Part shown: positions 6,728 to 15,259 of the stretch, piece by piece
Layout of the letters: the number at the start of each line of letters is the position of its first letter
Position numbering within the stretch: the stretch's first letter is position 1
NCBI GenBank assembly: GCA_964419335.1
Contig: CAYQOX010000002.1
Location: 1 to 64,000, forward strand
Origin: CAYQOX01 sp964419335
GTDB lineage: Bacteria > Hinthialibacterota > Hinthialibacteria > Hinthialibacterales > Hinthialibacteraceae
DNA length: 64,000 nucleotides
Direction of reading: 5' to 3'
Notes under the pieces: generated by a model
The model's input: only the letters and a program-made list of their open reading frames with translations
What the model was told of the DNA's origin: nothing
Databases searched by the model: none
Program-made: the position numbers and the translations under genes

Positions 6728-9415
6728 GTGAATTATTTTCGTTCTCTATTAATCATGGCGGTGATTGTTCCGGCATGGCTGTCTTTTAGTGACACGATCT
6801 ATTTAAAAAATGGAGAAAGTTTTGAAGGCGTGGTCATGGAATCGAACGGAGATGAAATCTTAGTGCAAACGGCAGGTGGACGATTCTCCTTCAATCGCGA
6901 GGCCATCGATCGCATCGAAAAAAGCTCTCCTCTCGAGAATCTGCTATCCAAGGCGCGAGTAGAAGAGATGCGGGGAAATCACCAAGAGGCAATTGAAGTT
7001 TACGCTGAAGCCGAAAATATGGCTTCCTCCGAGGAAGAAAAGCAAGAAATTCTTCAAAAACTTGAGAAAAGCATTGAAAAATATCTTGATGAAATTGCCC
7101 AGCATGATCCACTTACTCAAGGCTTAGGGGATATACGTCAAATTGAAGAGATTAAGCGATTGATCTCGGATTCGCAACTACTCTCGATGTTACAATCGGC
7201 GAAAATGGATTTGGATAATGATGTCGCGCAAGCCCATTATAAAGAATCTAAAAAATATGAGAATAATGACAATTACTTAAAAGCCATCGAGCATTTCCAA
7301 GTCGTTTTGGATCATTATCCGAACCATCCCCTCTCTCAAAACCTGCCTAAGAAAATTTCCAATCTTTATCTCGATGAAGGCATGCAACAATTCAAACGCG
7401 GGCGCGACCATTGGAATGAAGCCGAAATGGCTTTGCAAAACGCGGTTGAATATCAACCGGATCAAACCCGGGGGCTTTATTACTTAGGACAGATCGCAAT
7501 GAACCGTGAGGAATATGAAGACGCCCAGGAATATTTCTCCCAGGTAAATGTGCGTGATTTAACACCTTTGGAAGCCAATCGTTTTCGTGCGTATCAAAAC
7601 CGAGTGGAGGAGAAATTAAAATCAGAAAGTAAAGAAGATGAACGCTCGACCGAACAGCCTACACCGACTCCTATTCCTACTCAGAAAACGACGGATAGTA
7701 GTAACAACGGTATAGCCGGTTGGTTTGGTGGGTTATGGAATCAAGTAACAGGTTTGACCTCTGGGATTTGGAGCGGTTCGGGAGAAGTCTTTCGCTTATC
7801 CTCGGAGTATGTTTGGTACGTTTTGGTTGCTTTCGGTGTGCTCATTGGGTTCTGGTATATCCCTATGAAGATTGTGATGGCTGATTTGCCGAAACGAAAA
7901 GTGGTTTACCATAATTGGCGCACAATTATGAGATACCTGGGGATGTTGGGATTAATCTGGTATTTTATTGATCGAATGATCCGTGAAGAGCCGCGTCAGC
8001 GTTGTCCGGCTTGTAATCGGGCTATCGATAGTTACGAACTATATGAAAACTATGATTTCGAAGTTTGCCCCTTCTGTGAAACCCAGATTAAGCCGCTATT
8101 CACCATGCCGAATGTGATTCAAATGGAAGCGGAGCATATTCTTAAAGCGCGTCAGAATGCTTCAGGACAAGAAGAAGCCCATCGAGAGATGATGCAGCGT
8201 CTTATTCAAATGATCATGATTCACGGCTATAAGATTCGTGCGAGTGATATCCATATTGAACCCGATGAAAAGAGATTATTGATTCGTTATCGGGTGGATG
8301 GAGTGCTCACCGAGTCCATCACCATTCCCTTAGGATTGCTGAATCTGATGGTCAGCTGCATCAAGATTTTCTGCAATTTAAATATTGCGGAAAAAAGATT
8401 ACCTCAAGATGGGCATTTCCGACGCATTGTCTTAGGCGATGAAATGAACGTTCGGGTTTCGACGATTCCCACCCGCGTGGGTGAGAAAGTAGTACTGCGG
8501 CTTTTGGACCAGAAAATTGCCACGGCAACCCTGGATCAACTTGGCATGCGGGAAGAGGCCCTACAGGCTTATCAGAAAGCGATTAAATCTCCCCATGGTT
8601 TGATCCTCGCAACCGGTCCTACAGGTAGCGGGAAAACCACCTTACAGTATGCCTCTCTACAATACATCAATGACGGCACCAAAAATATTGTCACGGTGGA
8701 AGATCCGATCGAGTATGAGTTGGAAGGCATCAATCAAATTCAGCATAATCAGGCTACCGGATTAACTTTCGCGACAGCCTTGCGATCGATCTTACGCCAG
8801 GATCCGGATGTCATTATGGTGGGTGAGATTCGCGATCAAGAAACCGCCACGATTGCGATCAATTCTGCTTTAACGGGACACATGGTGCTTTCAACCTTGC
8901 ATACGATTGATACTTCCACGGCATTGAGTCGATTAATCGATATTGGGGTTGAGGTAAAGCAACTCAGTTCTGCAGTATTGGCGATTGTTGCTCAACGGCT
9001 CGTCCGAAAACTATGTCCTCATTGTAAAAAATCATCCAGCCCTACAGCGAAAGAGTTGAAGCAATTCGGGCAAGAAGCGAAATTTTTGGAGGGACAAAGG
9101 GTTTATCGTTCTCGCGGATGCCGTGAATGTTCCAACACGGGTTTCATTGGACGTACTGGAATCTATGAAGTGTTGATTCCCAATCAGGAAGTGCGTCAGT
9201 TAATTGAACAAGGGGCAAGTACAACCGAATTGCGTCGTGCTTCCCAAAAAGCAGGGATGAAAACCCTGCGCGAAGAAGGTGCGCGGAAAGTGCTTGCAGG
9301 AACCACCTCACTCGAAGAAGTGATTCGCGTGACTACGGATGATGTGTTCAATGACAATATCAATGCGAAAGGGGATGAGACCACGAATATTATATCCCTC
9401 GAAGGGAATGGATAA
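6728..9415 (+). CDS. PilB/GspE-family ATPase fused to exported TPR and membrane region
   Basis: This 895-residue protein has an unusual build. Order: signal-like segment 1-20; beta-module 22-64; TPR-like helices 80-300; Pro/Thr/Ser linker 300-326; hydrophobic segments 362-384 and 400-416; a four-Cys zinc ribbon (C426, C429, C447, C450); then a full secretion ATPase. The ATPase shows RASDIHIEP 504-512, Walker A GPTGSGKT 630-637, an Asp box near 656-667, Walker B DPDVIMVGEIRD 692-703, a His box 717-728 and the tetracysteine C763/C766/C798/C801 typical of PilB/GspE. Normal PilB/GspE proteins are soluble and about 500-570 residues long. Likely role: energising pilus or pseudopilus assembly. No PilC, PilD or secretin is in the window. 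With two helices the ATPase side is ambiguous, so one hydrophobic stretch may not span. Confidence 0.9.
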   Translation: MNYFRSLLIMAVIVPAWLSFSDTIYLKNGESFEGVVMESNGDEILVQTAGGRFSFNREAIDRIEKSSPLENLLSKARVEEMRGNHQEAIEVYAEAENMASSEEEKQEILQKLEKSIEKYLDEIAQHDPLTQGLGDIRQIEEIKRLISDSQLLSMLQSAKMDLDNDVAQAHYKESKKYENNDNYLKAIEHFQVVLDHYPNHPLSQNLPKKISNLYLDEGMQQFKRGRDHWNEAEMALQNAVEYQPDQTRGLYYLGQIAMNREEYEDAQEYFSQVNVRDLTPLEANRFRAYQNRVEEKLKSESKEDERSTEQPTPTPIPTQKTTDSSNNGIAGWFGGLWNQVTGLTSGIWSGSGEVFRLSSEYVWYVLVAFGVLIGFWYIPMKIVMADLPKRKVVYHNWRTIMRYLGMLGLIWYFIDRMIREEPRQRCPACNRAIDSYELYENYDFEVCPFCETQIKPLFTMPNVIQMEAEHILKARQNASGQEEAHREMMQRLIQMIMIHGYKIRASDIHIEPDEKRLLIRYRVDGVLTESITIPLGLLNLMVSCIKIFCNLNIAEKRLPQDGHFRRIVLGDEMNVRVSTIPTRVGEKVVLRLLDQKIATATLDQLGMREEALQAYQKAIKSPHGLILATGPTGSGKTTLQYASLQYINDGTKNIVTVEDPIEYELEGINQIQHNQATGLTFATALRSILRQDPDVIMVGEIRDQETATIAINSALTGHMVLSTLHTIDTSTALSRLIDIGVEVKQLSSAVLAIVAQRLVRKLCPHCKKSSSPTAKELKQFGQEAKFLEGQRVYRSRGCRECSNTGFIGRTGIYEVLIPNQEVRQLIEQGASTTELRRASQKAGMKTLREEGARKVLAGTTSLEEVIRVTTDDVFNDNINAKGDETTNIISLEGNG

Positions 9416-9421
9416 CGCCTT

Positions 9422-10222
9422 CTACCCTTCCCGTTCCGAGGGGCGAATACCAATAAAAATCATACGTGGAGAGGAAGGGCTGTAACGAGAACCATCGAAA
9501 TTTCCCAAAATATTGTTGATTTGGAGATCGGCGCATTCCAGCATTTCTTGCATTTCTTCTAAAGAATACAGGCGAACTGATTCATAAAATCGGTGTTCTT
9601 TATCTCCCCAATTGCGAATAACAATTTCTTTTTCTATACGCTTCCCATCTTCGCTCAAGGTCCGGTATTCTTGTATAATAAAATCGCCTTGGATACGCTT
9701 TGTTTCAGGTTCAATGGTTTCTTGGACATAATCCGGGTTCAAATAATCGAAGAAAAATTGCCCGTGAGGGCGAAGAACACGAGATATTTCGTGCAGCACG
9801 GCGATATTTTCTACGGTCGTTTGAAAATACCCGAATGAGGTAAAAAAGGAAAAGAGCACATCAAAGTATTCATCTTTGAAAGGAAGCATGCGCATATCGG
9901 CGCGGATGTAATGAGCCTGAGGGGAGAGGCTATAGGCTTGTCGTAAAAGAGGGTAAGAATAATCAATGCCCCAGACGCGGGAATAACCTTGCTTGCGTAA
10001 TGCACGGCAATGACGGCCATTACCACAACATAAATCGATGATGCGCATGTCAGAGGTCAGATCCATGTGGGAGCAGGCTTGTTGCACCTCGTGGAAAGCG
10101 CTTTCATCATCACGATGTGCATACACATCGAGATAGATTTGATTAAACCACTCGCGCCACCATTGGTCTTGGGCTGGTTTATTGTTCACTTCAGGTGATT
10201 TCATCCATGTTGCCTTTCCCAT
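9422..10222 (-). CDS. SAM-dependent class I methyltransferase
   Basis: This is a cytosolic class I methyltransferase of the Methyltransf_11/25 type. Motif I DLCCGNGRH lies at about 63-71, the acidic end of strand 2 is GIDYSYP, and motif II/III is DEYFDVLFSFFTSFGYF. The C-terminal half is rich in beta strands (RTLSEDGKRIEKE...), as in methyltransferases with a lid domain. The substrate is unknown. It converges on the ATPase gene with only 6 bases between stop codons, so there is no room for a classical terminator. No neighbour suggests its pathway. Confidence 0.8.
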   Translation of the reverse strand: MGKATWMKSPEVNNKPAQDQWWREWFNQIYLDVYAHRDDESAFHEVQQACSHMDLTSDMRIIDLCCGNGRHCRALRKQGYSRVWGIDYSYPLLRQAYSLSPQAHYIRADMRMLPFKDEYFDVLFSFFTSFGYFQTTVENIAVLHEISRVLRPHGQFFFDYLNPDYVQETIEPETKRIQGDFIIQEYRTLSEDGKRIEKEIVIRNWGDKEHRFYESVRLYSLEEMQEMLECADLQINNILGNFDGSRYSPSSPRMIFIGIRPSEREG

Positions 10223-10288
10223 GTTTTATCTTATGCTCTTATTATCGTTTCGTGATTGAAAAAGGGAACGGGGATGGCCAATAGAATC

Positions 10289-10304
10289 AAATTTGTGTTA
10301 TGAT
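10289..10304 (+). promoter_or_regulatory. Putative extended -10 promoter of the Gfo/Idh gene
   Basis: TGT followed by TATGAT at 10299-10304 gives a sigma-70-like extended -10, 62 bases before the ATG. The 12 bases 10289-10300 (aaatttgtgtta) recur exactly in the promoter region at 11728-11739. No convincing -35 is seen. Confidence 0.4.
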
Positions 10305-10365
10305 GCCGAAACGAAAAAATCTATGTCTAGTTTTATAACCTTGATGCACTAGAAAGGCTTCGATT

Positions 10366-11607
10366 ATGGAACGATTAAAACTTGGAATGATCGGTGCGGG
10401 ATTTATCAGCAACTTTCAAGCGAAAGCGATGGAACAAGTCCGATTTATGGACTTGGCCGGGATCACTTCTCCCGCAGGGGCCGAAGAACTTGCTCAATCC
10501 GCGCGTGAACGGGGATTGGGCGAAGCGGTTGTCTATCCGAATATCGCCGAATTAGTGAAAAATGTGGATGTGGTAGCATTGTACTGTCCCAATCACGTGC
10601 GAATTGAAGTGATGGAAGAAGTGGTCGCAGCCGTAAAAGCCGGAGCTAAACTAAAAGGCATCATTATCGAAAAACCCCTTGGACGCAATGTTGCTGAAGC
10701 GAAGCGCTTAGTTGAACTGGCACGTGAGATTGATGTCCCAAACGCTTACTTTGAAAATCAGCTATTAATGAAGCCCATTCAGGCCCAACTCTCACAACTG
10801 GAACTCCAGATGAAAACAATGGGACCTATGACGCTGACTCGATGTTCTGAAGAGCATGGCGGGCCTCATGAAGCGTGGTTTTGGGATCCCGTACGACAAG
10901 GTGGGGGGGTTTTAAGTGATATGGGATGTCACAGTATCGCGGTAGGGTGGTATGCATTGACCCCGTTTGGGAAGCCACCCACCTTCTTACAGCCTCAAAC
11001 CGTGAGTTGTGAAGTGGGGCTCTTGAAATGGGGTATTCCTTCCTGGCGGGAAAAACTGCTGCATGAACGGGGAGTGGATTATAGCAAAACCCCGGCTGAA
11101 GATTTTACCACCGGCATGATCACCTACAAAAATCCAGAAACGGGACAGAAAGTGAAATCCCAATTTACCAATTCATGGATGTTCGAAAAACAAGGATTGC
11201 GGTTATTGATGGATGGGACAGGCCCGGGCTATGCTTTCGAAGTGAATACCCTGATTTCTCCATTAAATATCTTTATTGGTGATGTGGCCGCAGAAGCAAC
11301 CAAAGATTCTGAATTGGCGTTAGAAAAGGCGACTTCGAGCCGTGGACTCCTCGCGGTGCAATATAATGAAGCCGATCTATATGGCTATACAGACGAAAAC
11401 TCTTTGGCTGCCTTATCGTTTATGAAAGGGGAAGATGCTTTCTTGAACGTGGAATATGGGTTGGAAGTCATTAAATTGGTGATGGCTGCCTATTTGTCGG
11501 CAGAACGGCAAAAGACCATCGATTTGACCGATCCAAATATTCAAAAAGAATTAGAAACCTATATTCCAGCCATTCAACAAGGAAATGGGGCTGATCAGTT
11601 GTGCTAA
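10366..11607 (+). CDS. Gfo/Idh/MocA-family oxidoreductase
   Basis: This is an NAD(P)-dependent sugar or cyclitol dehydrogenase-like enzyme. The N-terminal Rossmann fold has the loop G10-A-G12 within GMIGAGFISN, and the family EKP motif is at 102-104, whose Lys contributes to catalysis. The C-terminal alpha/beta sandwich includes GGGVLSDMGCHS, where the family's catalytic His lies. The length (413) is at the long end of the usual 330-400. The ATG has AGAAAGG upstream. The substrate is not predictable. It is a lone plus-strand gene followed by its own terminator at 11676. Confidence 0.88.
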   Translation: MERLKLGMIGAGFISNFQAKAMEQVRFMDLAGITSPAGAEELAQSARERGLGEAVVYPNIAELVKNVDVVALYCPNHVRIEVMEEVVAAVKAGAKLKGIIIEKPLGRNVAEAKRLVELAREIDVPNAYFENQLLMKPIQAQLSQLELQMKTMGPMTLTRCSEEHGGPHEAWFWDPVRQGGGVLSDMGCHSIAVGWYALTPFGKPPTFLQPQTVSCEVGLLKWGIPSWREKLLHERGVDYSKTPAEDFTTGMITYKNPETGQKVKSQFTNSWMFEKQGLRLLMDGTGPGYAFEVNTLISPLNIFIGDVAAEATKDSELALEKATSSRGLLAVQYNEADLYGYTDENSLAALSFMKGEDAFLNVEYGLEVIKLVMAAYLSAERQKTIDLTDPNIQKELETYIPAIQQGNGADQLC

Positions 11608-11675
11608 TACTTTTCAGTGTATCATACTGAATTAATTTTATTTGGATTATAAATAATTACATAGTCTGTAATTAC

Positions 11676-11704
11676 AAAGAGGAGCGAAATCTCCTCTTTT
11701 TTTG
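11676..11704 (+). terminator. Rho-independent terminator after Gfo/Idh gene
   Basis: The stem aaagaggag/ctcctcttt has a six-base loop cgaaat and is followed by a run of T. It sits 69 bases after the stop codon of the oxidoreductase. Confidence 0.85.
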
Positions 11705-11713
11705 TTAAATGAT

Positions 11714-11743
11714 TTGCAGTCAACATTAAATTTGTGTTACAAT
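11714..11743 (+). promoter_or_regulatory. Putative sigma-70 promoter of the 77-residue gene
   Basis: TTGCAG at 11714-11719 and TACAAT at 11738-11743 are separated by 18 bases, with an extended TGT just before the -10. It lies about 110 bases upstream of the ATG and just after the preceding terminator. Confidence 0.45.
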
Positions 11744-11855
11744 ATGTTAAAGAAAGAAAATAAAATTCCGATATTACTACATAAGAACGTGGGTTTCAGG
11801 GTTCTATGAAGGGTACTAAAAAAAATAGGTTCGTTCGAGCCAGAAGGAGAAAACC

Positions 11856-12089
11856 ATGAACGCAAAGACCTTGAAACAAAATAGAACTCATAATAATAAT
11901 GTGGATGAATATACCGCCAAGATGGATCGACTGGTGAAAGGCTTAAAAAAACAAAGCGAGAAGGAACGCATCCATCAGAAAAAAATCATGCTTATGTGGA
12001 TAGGTATAGGTTTTTTGATTGTGGTGGTGAGTATTGCCTTGATGTTGACGAGTGGAATGAGCGATTTCGGAATTTCTTTCTTACAATGA
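11856..12089 (+). CDS. Small membrane-anchored protein, 77 residues
   Basis: Unrecognised. About 45 hydrophilic, Lys/Gln/Asn-rich residues of helical or coiled-coil character (MDRLVKGLKKQSEKERIHQKK) precede one strong membrane helix at about 47-66, ending in a short tail. Positive charges before the helix predict the long N-terminal part to be cytosolic. A strong AGAAGGAG Shine-Dalgarno 8 bases before the ATG, a promoter candidate upstream and a terminator downstream make it a convincing monocistronic gene. Function unknown. Confidence 0.75.
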   Translation: MNAKTLKQNRTHNNNVDEYTAKMDRLVKGLKKQSEKERIHQKKIMLMWIGIGFLIVVVSIALMLTSGMSDFGISFLQ

Positions 12090-12118
12090 TTTACACTTCA
12101 TTGCTTATACAGCAACGA

Positions 12119-12147
12119 AAAAGGGGATGCTTAGCATCCCCTTTTGT
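12119..12147. terminator. Bidirectional terminator
   Basis: The 10-bp perfect stem aaggggatgc/gcatcccctt has loop tta, with A-run on the left and T-run on the right. It sits between the convergent 77-residue gene and the GH5-like gene and can serve both. Confidence 0.85.
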
Positions 12148-12148
12148 A

Positions 12149-13525
12149 TTAATCTCTGTTGGGTTGCATCCGTTCCTCTAACCGTAACACTCCAAAAATG
12201 CTACGATTAAAAGAGGGAGATTGCAGGATTAATTCTTTTCGGGATTGTGTAAATTGTTTTTTTCGCACGTGGGTGTTTTTCCCGGTATCAAACCAGTTGT
12301 ATTCATACTCTCCTTCAATAACACGAAAGCCTAATTGAGCCCGTGAATTCCCCGGCTCTTTCCGCAATACCCAAAAGAACCAGTCTTTGCCAACCATGCC
12401 ATCAAAGATATGGAATGTATCTTCGGGATGGGTCGAAATGGAAACTTTAGATTCAGGGCGTGGAGTCCCCGATAGATCAAGATATTCCAAAATCTCGTAT
12501 ACCAAGGGAAGATGGCTAAAAATTGCCTCGGGAAACGTATAGCCATCACTTTTTTCAAGTGGGGAATAAAAGGTACCCGAGCACGAGGCTACCGCCGACC
12601 AGGTGAGGCAATGGAGGAACTCTTCATATTGATCCGAAGGGCCCTTCCAGGTTGTATCCGCAATAAAAACCGGTTTTCGTAAATATCGGGCGACACGAAG
12701 ATAGTCATCGACACTTTTTGCGGTCTGGATCGGGTCTTTTGAACGAATGTGAAGGAAGAAAAAATCGGCCATTTTGGCAAGGTTCATTAAGTCGACTTCG
12801 ACATCATTCGGAAGTGAATTAGGAAAAAAGGTTAGGCCAATAAGGCGGTCTGAATCATGGCGTAGAATCTCTTGCTTCATTTTCCGATACCATAAAAGGC
12901 TTCCATATACCAGTTCGTTGGTGGGTTGATCCACCGCAGACCACATATCGGCACCATGGGCAATTTCCCACCCGAGAAGGTCATACGATTCACAGCGATC
13001 GATCACTTGTTCAATCCGAGCAAAAGCACGTGTGCGGGATTCATTCTTCATAAACAGATCAGCTCGTTTGGAGCACCACCCCCCTTGGCTTTTATTATAG
13101 GGATGGCGTTCCCACTCGGTGCCAACCCGGTGCATATCAAAAAGACAGACAATCGACGCCATCTCATGCCTTTGAGCTTGTTGGAGAATCCATTCGAGGC
13201 GGTCAATATGGGGCTTGGTTAATTTTCCCTTGTTGGTTTCGTACTCCTCTAAAGGCGCACCCGGAGCGTAGCCGTCATCGAGGACAATGCGTAAAGTATT
13301 GATTTTTTTGGAAGCAAGCCAGGCGATTGTCTCTTTCACTTCCTTATCGCCGAGATCGATGTCCATTAAATAACCCACATTCGCCGCGTGAGGATAAAAG
13401 ATTTCCTTATCGCGGCTGAAGAGATAAAAATTACGATGATGACGGGTAAAATCATCCTGTGCCCATGCGGGGATCATGAACGAAAAAAGAACAAAAACAA
13501 GGAGGAAGTGTTTCAATGGTTTCAT
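12149..13525 (-). CDS. Exported GH5-like TIM-barrel protein, probably non-catalytic
   Basis: This is a secreted glycoside-hydrolase-like (clan GH-A) protein. The ATG at 13525 is preferred because AAAGG lies 8 bases upstream; an in-frame start at 13546 adds seven residues. The signal peptide ends near MIPAWAQ. The barrel shows KKINTLRIVLDDGY, HIDRLEWILQQAQ, SIVCLFDMH and LLGWEIAHGADMW. The last aligns with the WELANEP motif of GH5 mannanase-like enzymes, but the catalytic Asn-Glu is His-Gly. The strand expected to carry the nucleophile reads FIADTTW, without Glu. A C-terminal beta domain is likely (about 350-458). Substrate binding without hydrolysis is my inference. The neighbouring gene on the same strand is another exported protein. 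Confidence 0.72.
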   Translation of the reverse strand: MKPLKHFLLVFVLFSFMIPAWAQDDFTRHHRNFYLFSRDKEIFYPHAANVGYLMDIDLGDKEVKETIAWLASKKINTLRIVLDDGYAPGAPLEEYETNKGKLTKPHIDRLEWILQQAQRHEMASIVCLFDMHRVGTEWERHPYNKSQGGWCSKRADLFMKNESRTRAFARIEQVIDRCESYDLLGWEIAHGADMWSAVDQPTNELVYGSLLWYRKMKQEILRHDSDRLIGLTFFPNSLPNDVEVDLMNLAKMADFFFLHIRSKDPIQTAKSVDDYLRVARYLRKPVFIADTTWKGPSDQYEEFLHCLTWSAVASCSGTFYSPLEKSDGYTFPEAIFSHLPLVYEILEYLDLSGTPRPESKVSISTHPEDTFHIFDGMVGKDWFFWVLRKEPGNSRAQLGFRVIEGEYEYNWFDTGKNTHVRKKQFTQSRKELILQSPSFNRSIFGVLRLEERMQPNRD

Positions 13526-13581
13526 AAATGAACCTTTTAATGACATCTAGAAAATTATACCCATTTCTACGAACTTAATGA

Positions 13582-14484
13582 TTACTTGACTGTCTCAACC
13601 CGCCCCGTTGCGTTCATGGTGTATTTCATGACGAAATTCGTAGGCAGATTATTATTGTCCATGTTGGTTTCGCCACTCAAATCGATGATCATATCAGCTT
13701 GATCGTAGATAGTTTCTATACGACCTTTATCAATATTGAATTCAATATATCCATGGCCATCCATTGAATATTCTTTGAAACGAAAATCCAGCGTAATCGG
13801 ACCCATCTGTTTATCAGAAGTATCAATTTTCACATTTTCATTAAAGGTGGTGGTGTGGGTGGCAAGGTGAGCGATTTGATCGCCGTTGCGTTCATGCACT
13901 TTTTCCAGTGTGAAGGTGGTATAAGAGATCATTTCTTTCGAAGCGGCGGGAAAGGGAATCACCCGATCTTCGCTCCAAGAATAGTCAATGGGGATGGCTT
14001 CATCCGGCAAAGAAAGATAAGGGTTTTGTTGCATGTAGGATTTTCCCGCATTGGCTAAACCAGAGATACCACCGCTTTGCTGTTCGGGAAGATTCATGCC
14101 ATCAATCAGGCGTCCCGCCTGATTGATTTTGAAAGTAGTTTCTTGTGAACTCATGTCCCAGGTCTCAAGCAAGTCAATGGGTTCTGCACTGGTTCCGGGA
14201 TCATCGAGAATCATTTTCTCTATATCGTATTGAATCGTGGCGATATTCTCTTTTAATTCTTGGGTTGTGAATTTCATTACAATTTCGAGGGCGCTATCGA
14301 TATTAAACTGTGTCGAGTTCATCGTGGTAGCACCTTCGTTGGTTACGCTGTAAACCAGTTTGGAAACCTCCCCTTCTTGGAACTTATTCTGCAAGAGATA
14401 GGTTTCATCTTGTGCCTGCGTGGCAGGTATCAGCAGGATACCACCAAGGATAAAAAATAAAATAGGAAAGAATGTCTGGCGCAT
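13582..14484 (-). CDS. Exported beta-rich protein of unknown function
   Basis: Unrecognised with certainty; it resembles the DUF6263-type exported proteins. A signal peptide (about 1-24, ending PATQAQ) precedes 275 residues of alternating beta strands with many Thr, Ser and Asn. There is no lipobox cysteine. AGGAG lies 7 bases before the ATG. It is 57 bases upstream of the GH5-like gene on the same strand, so the two may form an exported operon. Nothing in it suggests catalysis. Confidence 0.7.
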   Translation of the reverse strand: MRQTFFPILFFILGGILLIPATQAQDETYLLQNKFQEGEVSKLVYSVTNEGATTMNSTQFNIDSALEIVMKFTTQELKENIATIQYDIEKMILDDPGTSAEPIDLLETWDMSSQETTFKINQAGRLIDGMNLPEQQSGGISGLANAGKSYMQQNPYLSLPDEAIPIDYSWSEDRVIPFPAASKEMISYTTFTLEKVHERNGDQIAHLATHTTTFNENVKIDTSDKQMGPITLDFRFKEYSMDGHGYIEFNIDKGRIETIYDQADMIIDLSGETNMDNNNLPTNFVMKYTMNATGRVETVK

Positions 14485-14585
14485 AATTAACTCCTGTATT
14501 GAACTGATCTAAGTGTGGAATGCTTTAAGCGAATTGAACTCTTTAAGAGAATATTATAGTACAAACGTGTGAAATGACATCCAGG

Positions 14586-14996
14586 TTATCCCTCTATCCA
14601 ACGCTCTTCTCCGGAGGCCAGGATTTCTTTCTTCCATAATGGCGCGTGTTTCTTTATTTCGTCCATGATATAAGCGCAGGCCTCGAAGGCTTCGCGGCGA
14701 TGGGGGGAGGCAGTTGCAATGAAGACCAGATTTTCTCCCGGTTTTTGCTGTCCCTTCCGATGCACAATGGCAGCGTCTTTTAAATCAAATTTCCGGATCG
14801 CATCATGGCGTATATTTTGAAAAACTTTGAGCGCCATAGCATCATAAGCATCCCAATCAACAAAAGTTACCTCACTGCCATCACGGCTCTTCTCCCGTAC
14901 CATTCCCGAGAAAGTGACCACCGCTCCGACCCCCGGTTGTCGGAGTTCGTTGATGATTTCGCCGGGCGAGAAGTCTTCTTGTTGGATACGGATCAT
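14586..14996 (-). CDS. moaE: Molybdopterin synthase catalytic subunit MoaE
   Basis: MoaE is the large subunit of molybdopterin synthase, which inserts sulfur from the MoaD thiocarboxylate into cyclic pyranopterin monophosphate to give molybdopterin. The family core is clear: VTFSGMVRE, IVHRKGQQKPGEN, ASPHRREAFEACAYIMDEIK and HAPLWKKE. Lys116 and Lys123 stand where the E. coli catalytic lysines lie. The length (136) is normal. Its ATG overlaps the stop of moaD by one base (TAATG), so the two are translationally coupled, matching the subunit partnership. Confidence 0.95.
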   Translation of the reverse strand: MIRIQQEDFSPGEIINELRQPGVGAVVTFSGMVREKSRDGSEVTFVDWDAYDAMALKVFQNIRHDAIRKFDLKDAAIVHRKGQQKPGENLVFIATASPHRREAFEACAYIMDEIKKHAPLWKKEILASGEERWIEG

Positions 14997-15241
14997 TACC
15001 CACCTCCACTTACAGGGGGAATGAGTGCGAGGGTATCACCGTCATGCAAAACGCGGTCGGGTTGGCTGTATGCCTCATTGACCGCGAGTTGCACCTTTGT
15101 GAGATAGGGCTGTAACTCGGGTTTGATCGTTTGTAAATGTTGCAGCGCATCGGCCACCGTTTTACCCGAAAAATCAATTTCTAGTTCGGATGTCCCTGAT
15201 TGTTCACGTAGAAACGCAAAAAACAAACAACGGATTTTCAT
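14996..15241 (-). CDS. moaD: Molybdopterin synthase sulfur carrier MoaD
   Basis: MoaD is a ubiquitin-fold small subunit of molybdopterin synthase, 81 residues long. It ends in Gly-Gly-Gly (79-81), the C-terminus that MoeB adenylates and a sulfurtransferase then converts to a thiocarboxylate. Family features include an N-terminal strand MKIRCLFFAFLREQSG and LALIPPVSGGG. It starts 18 bases after the serS stop and runs directly into moaE. A candidate activating enzyme, MoeB, is encoded about 34 kb away at 48897-49697. Confidence 0.93.
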   Translation of the reverse strand: MKIRCLFFAFLREQSGTSELEIDFSGKTVADALQHLQTIKPELQPYLTKVQLAVNEAYSQPDRVLHDGDTLALIPPVSGGG

Positions 15242-15259
15242 AACGATTAATCTCTATTT

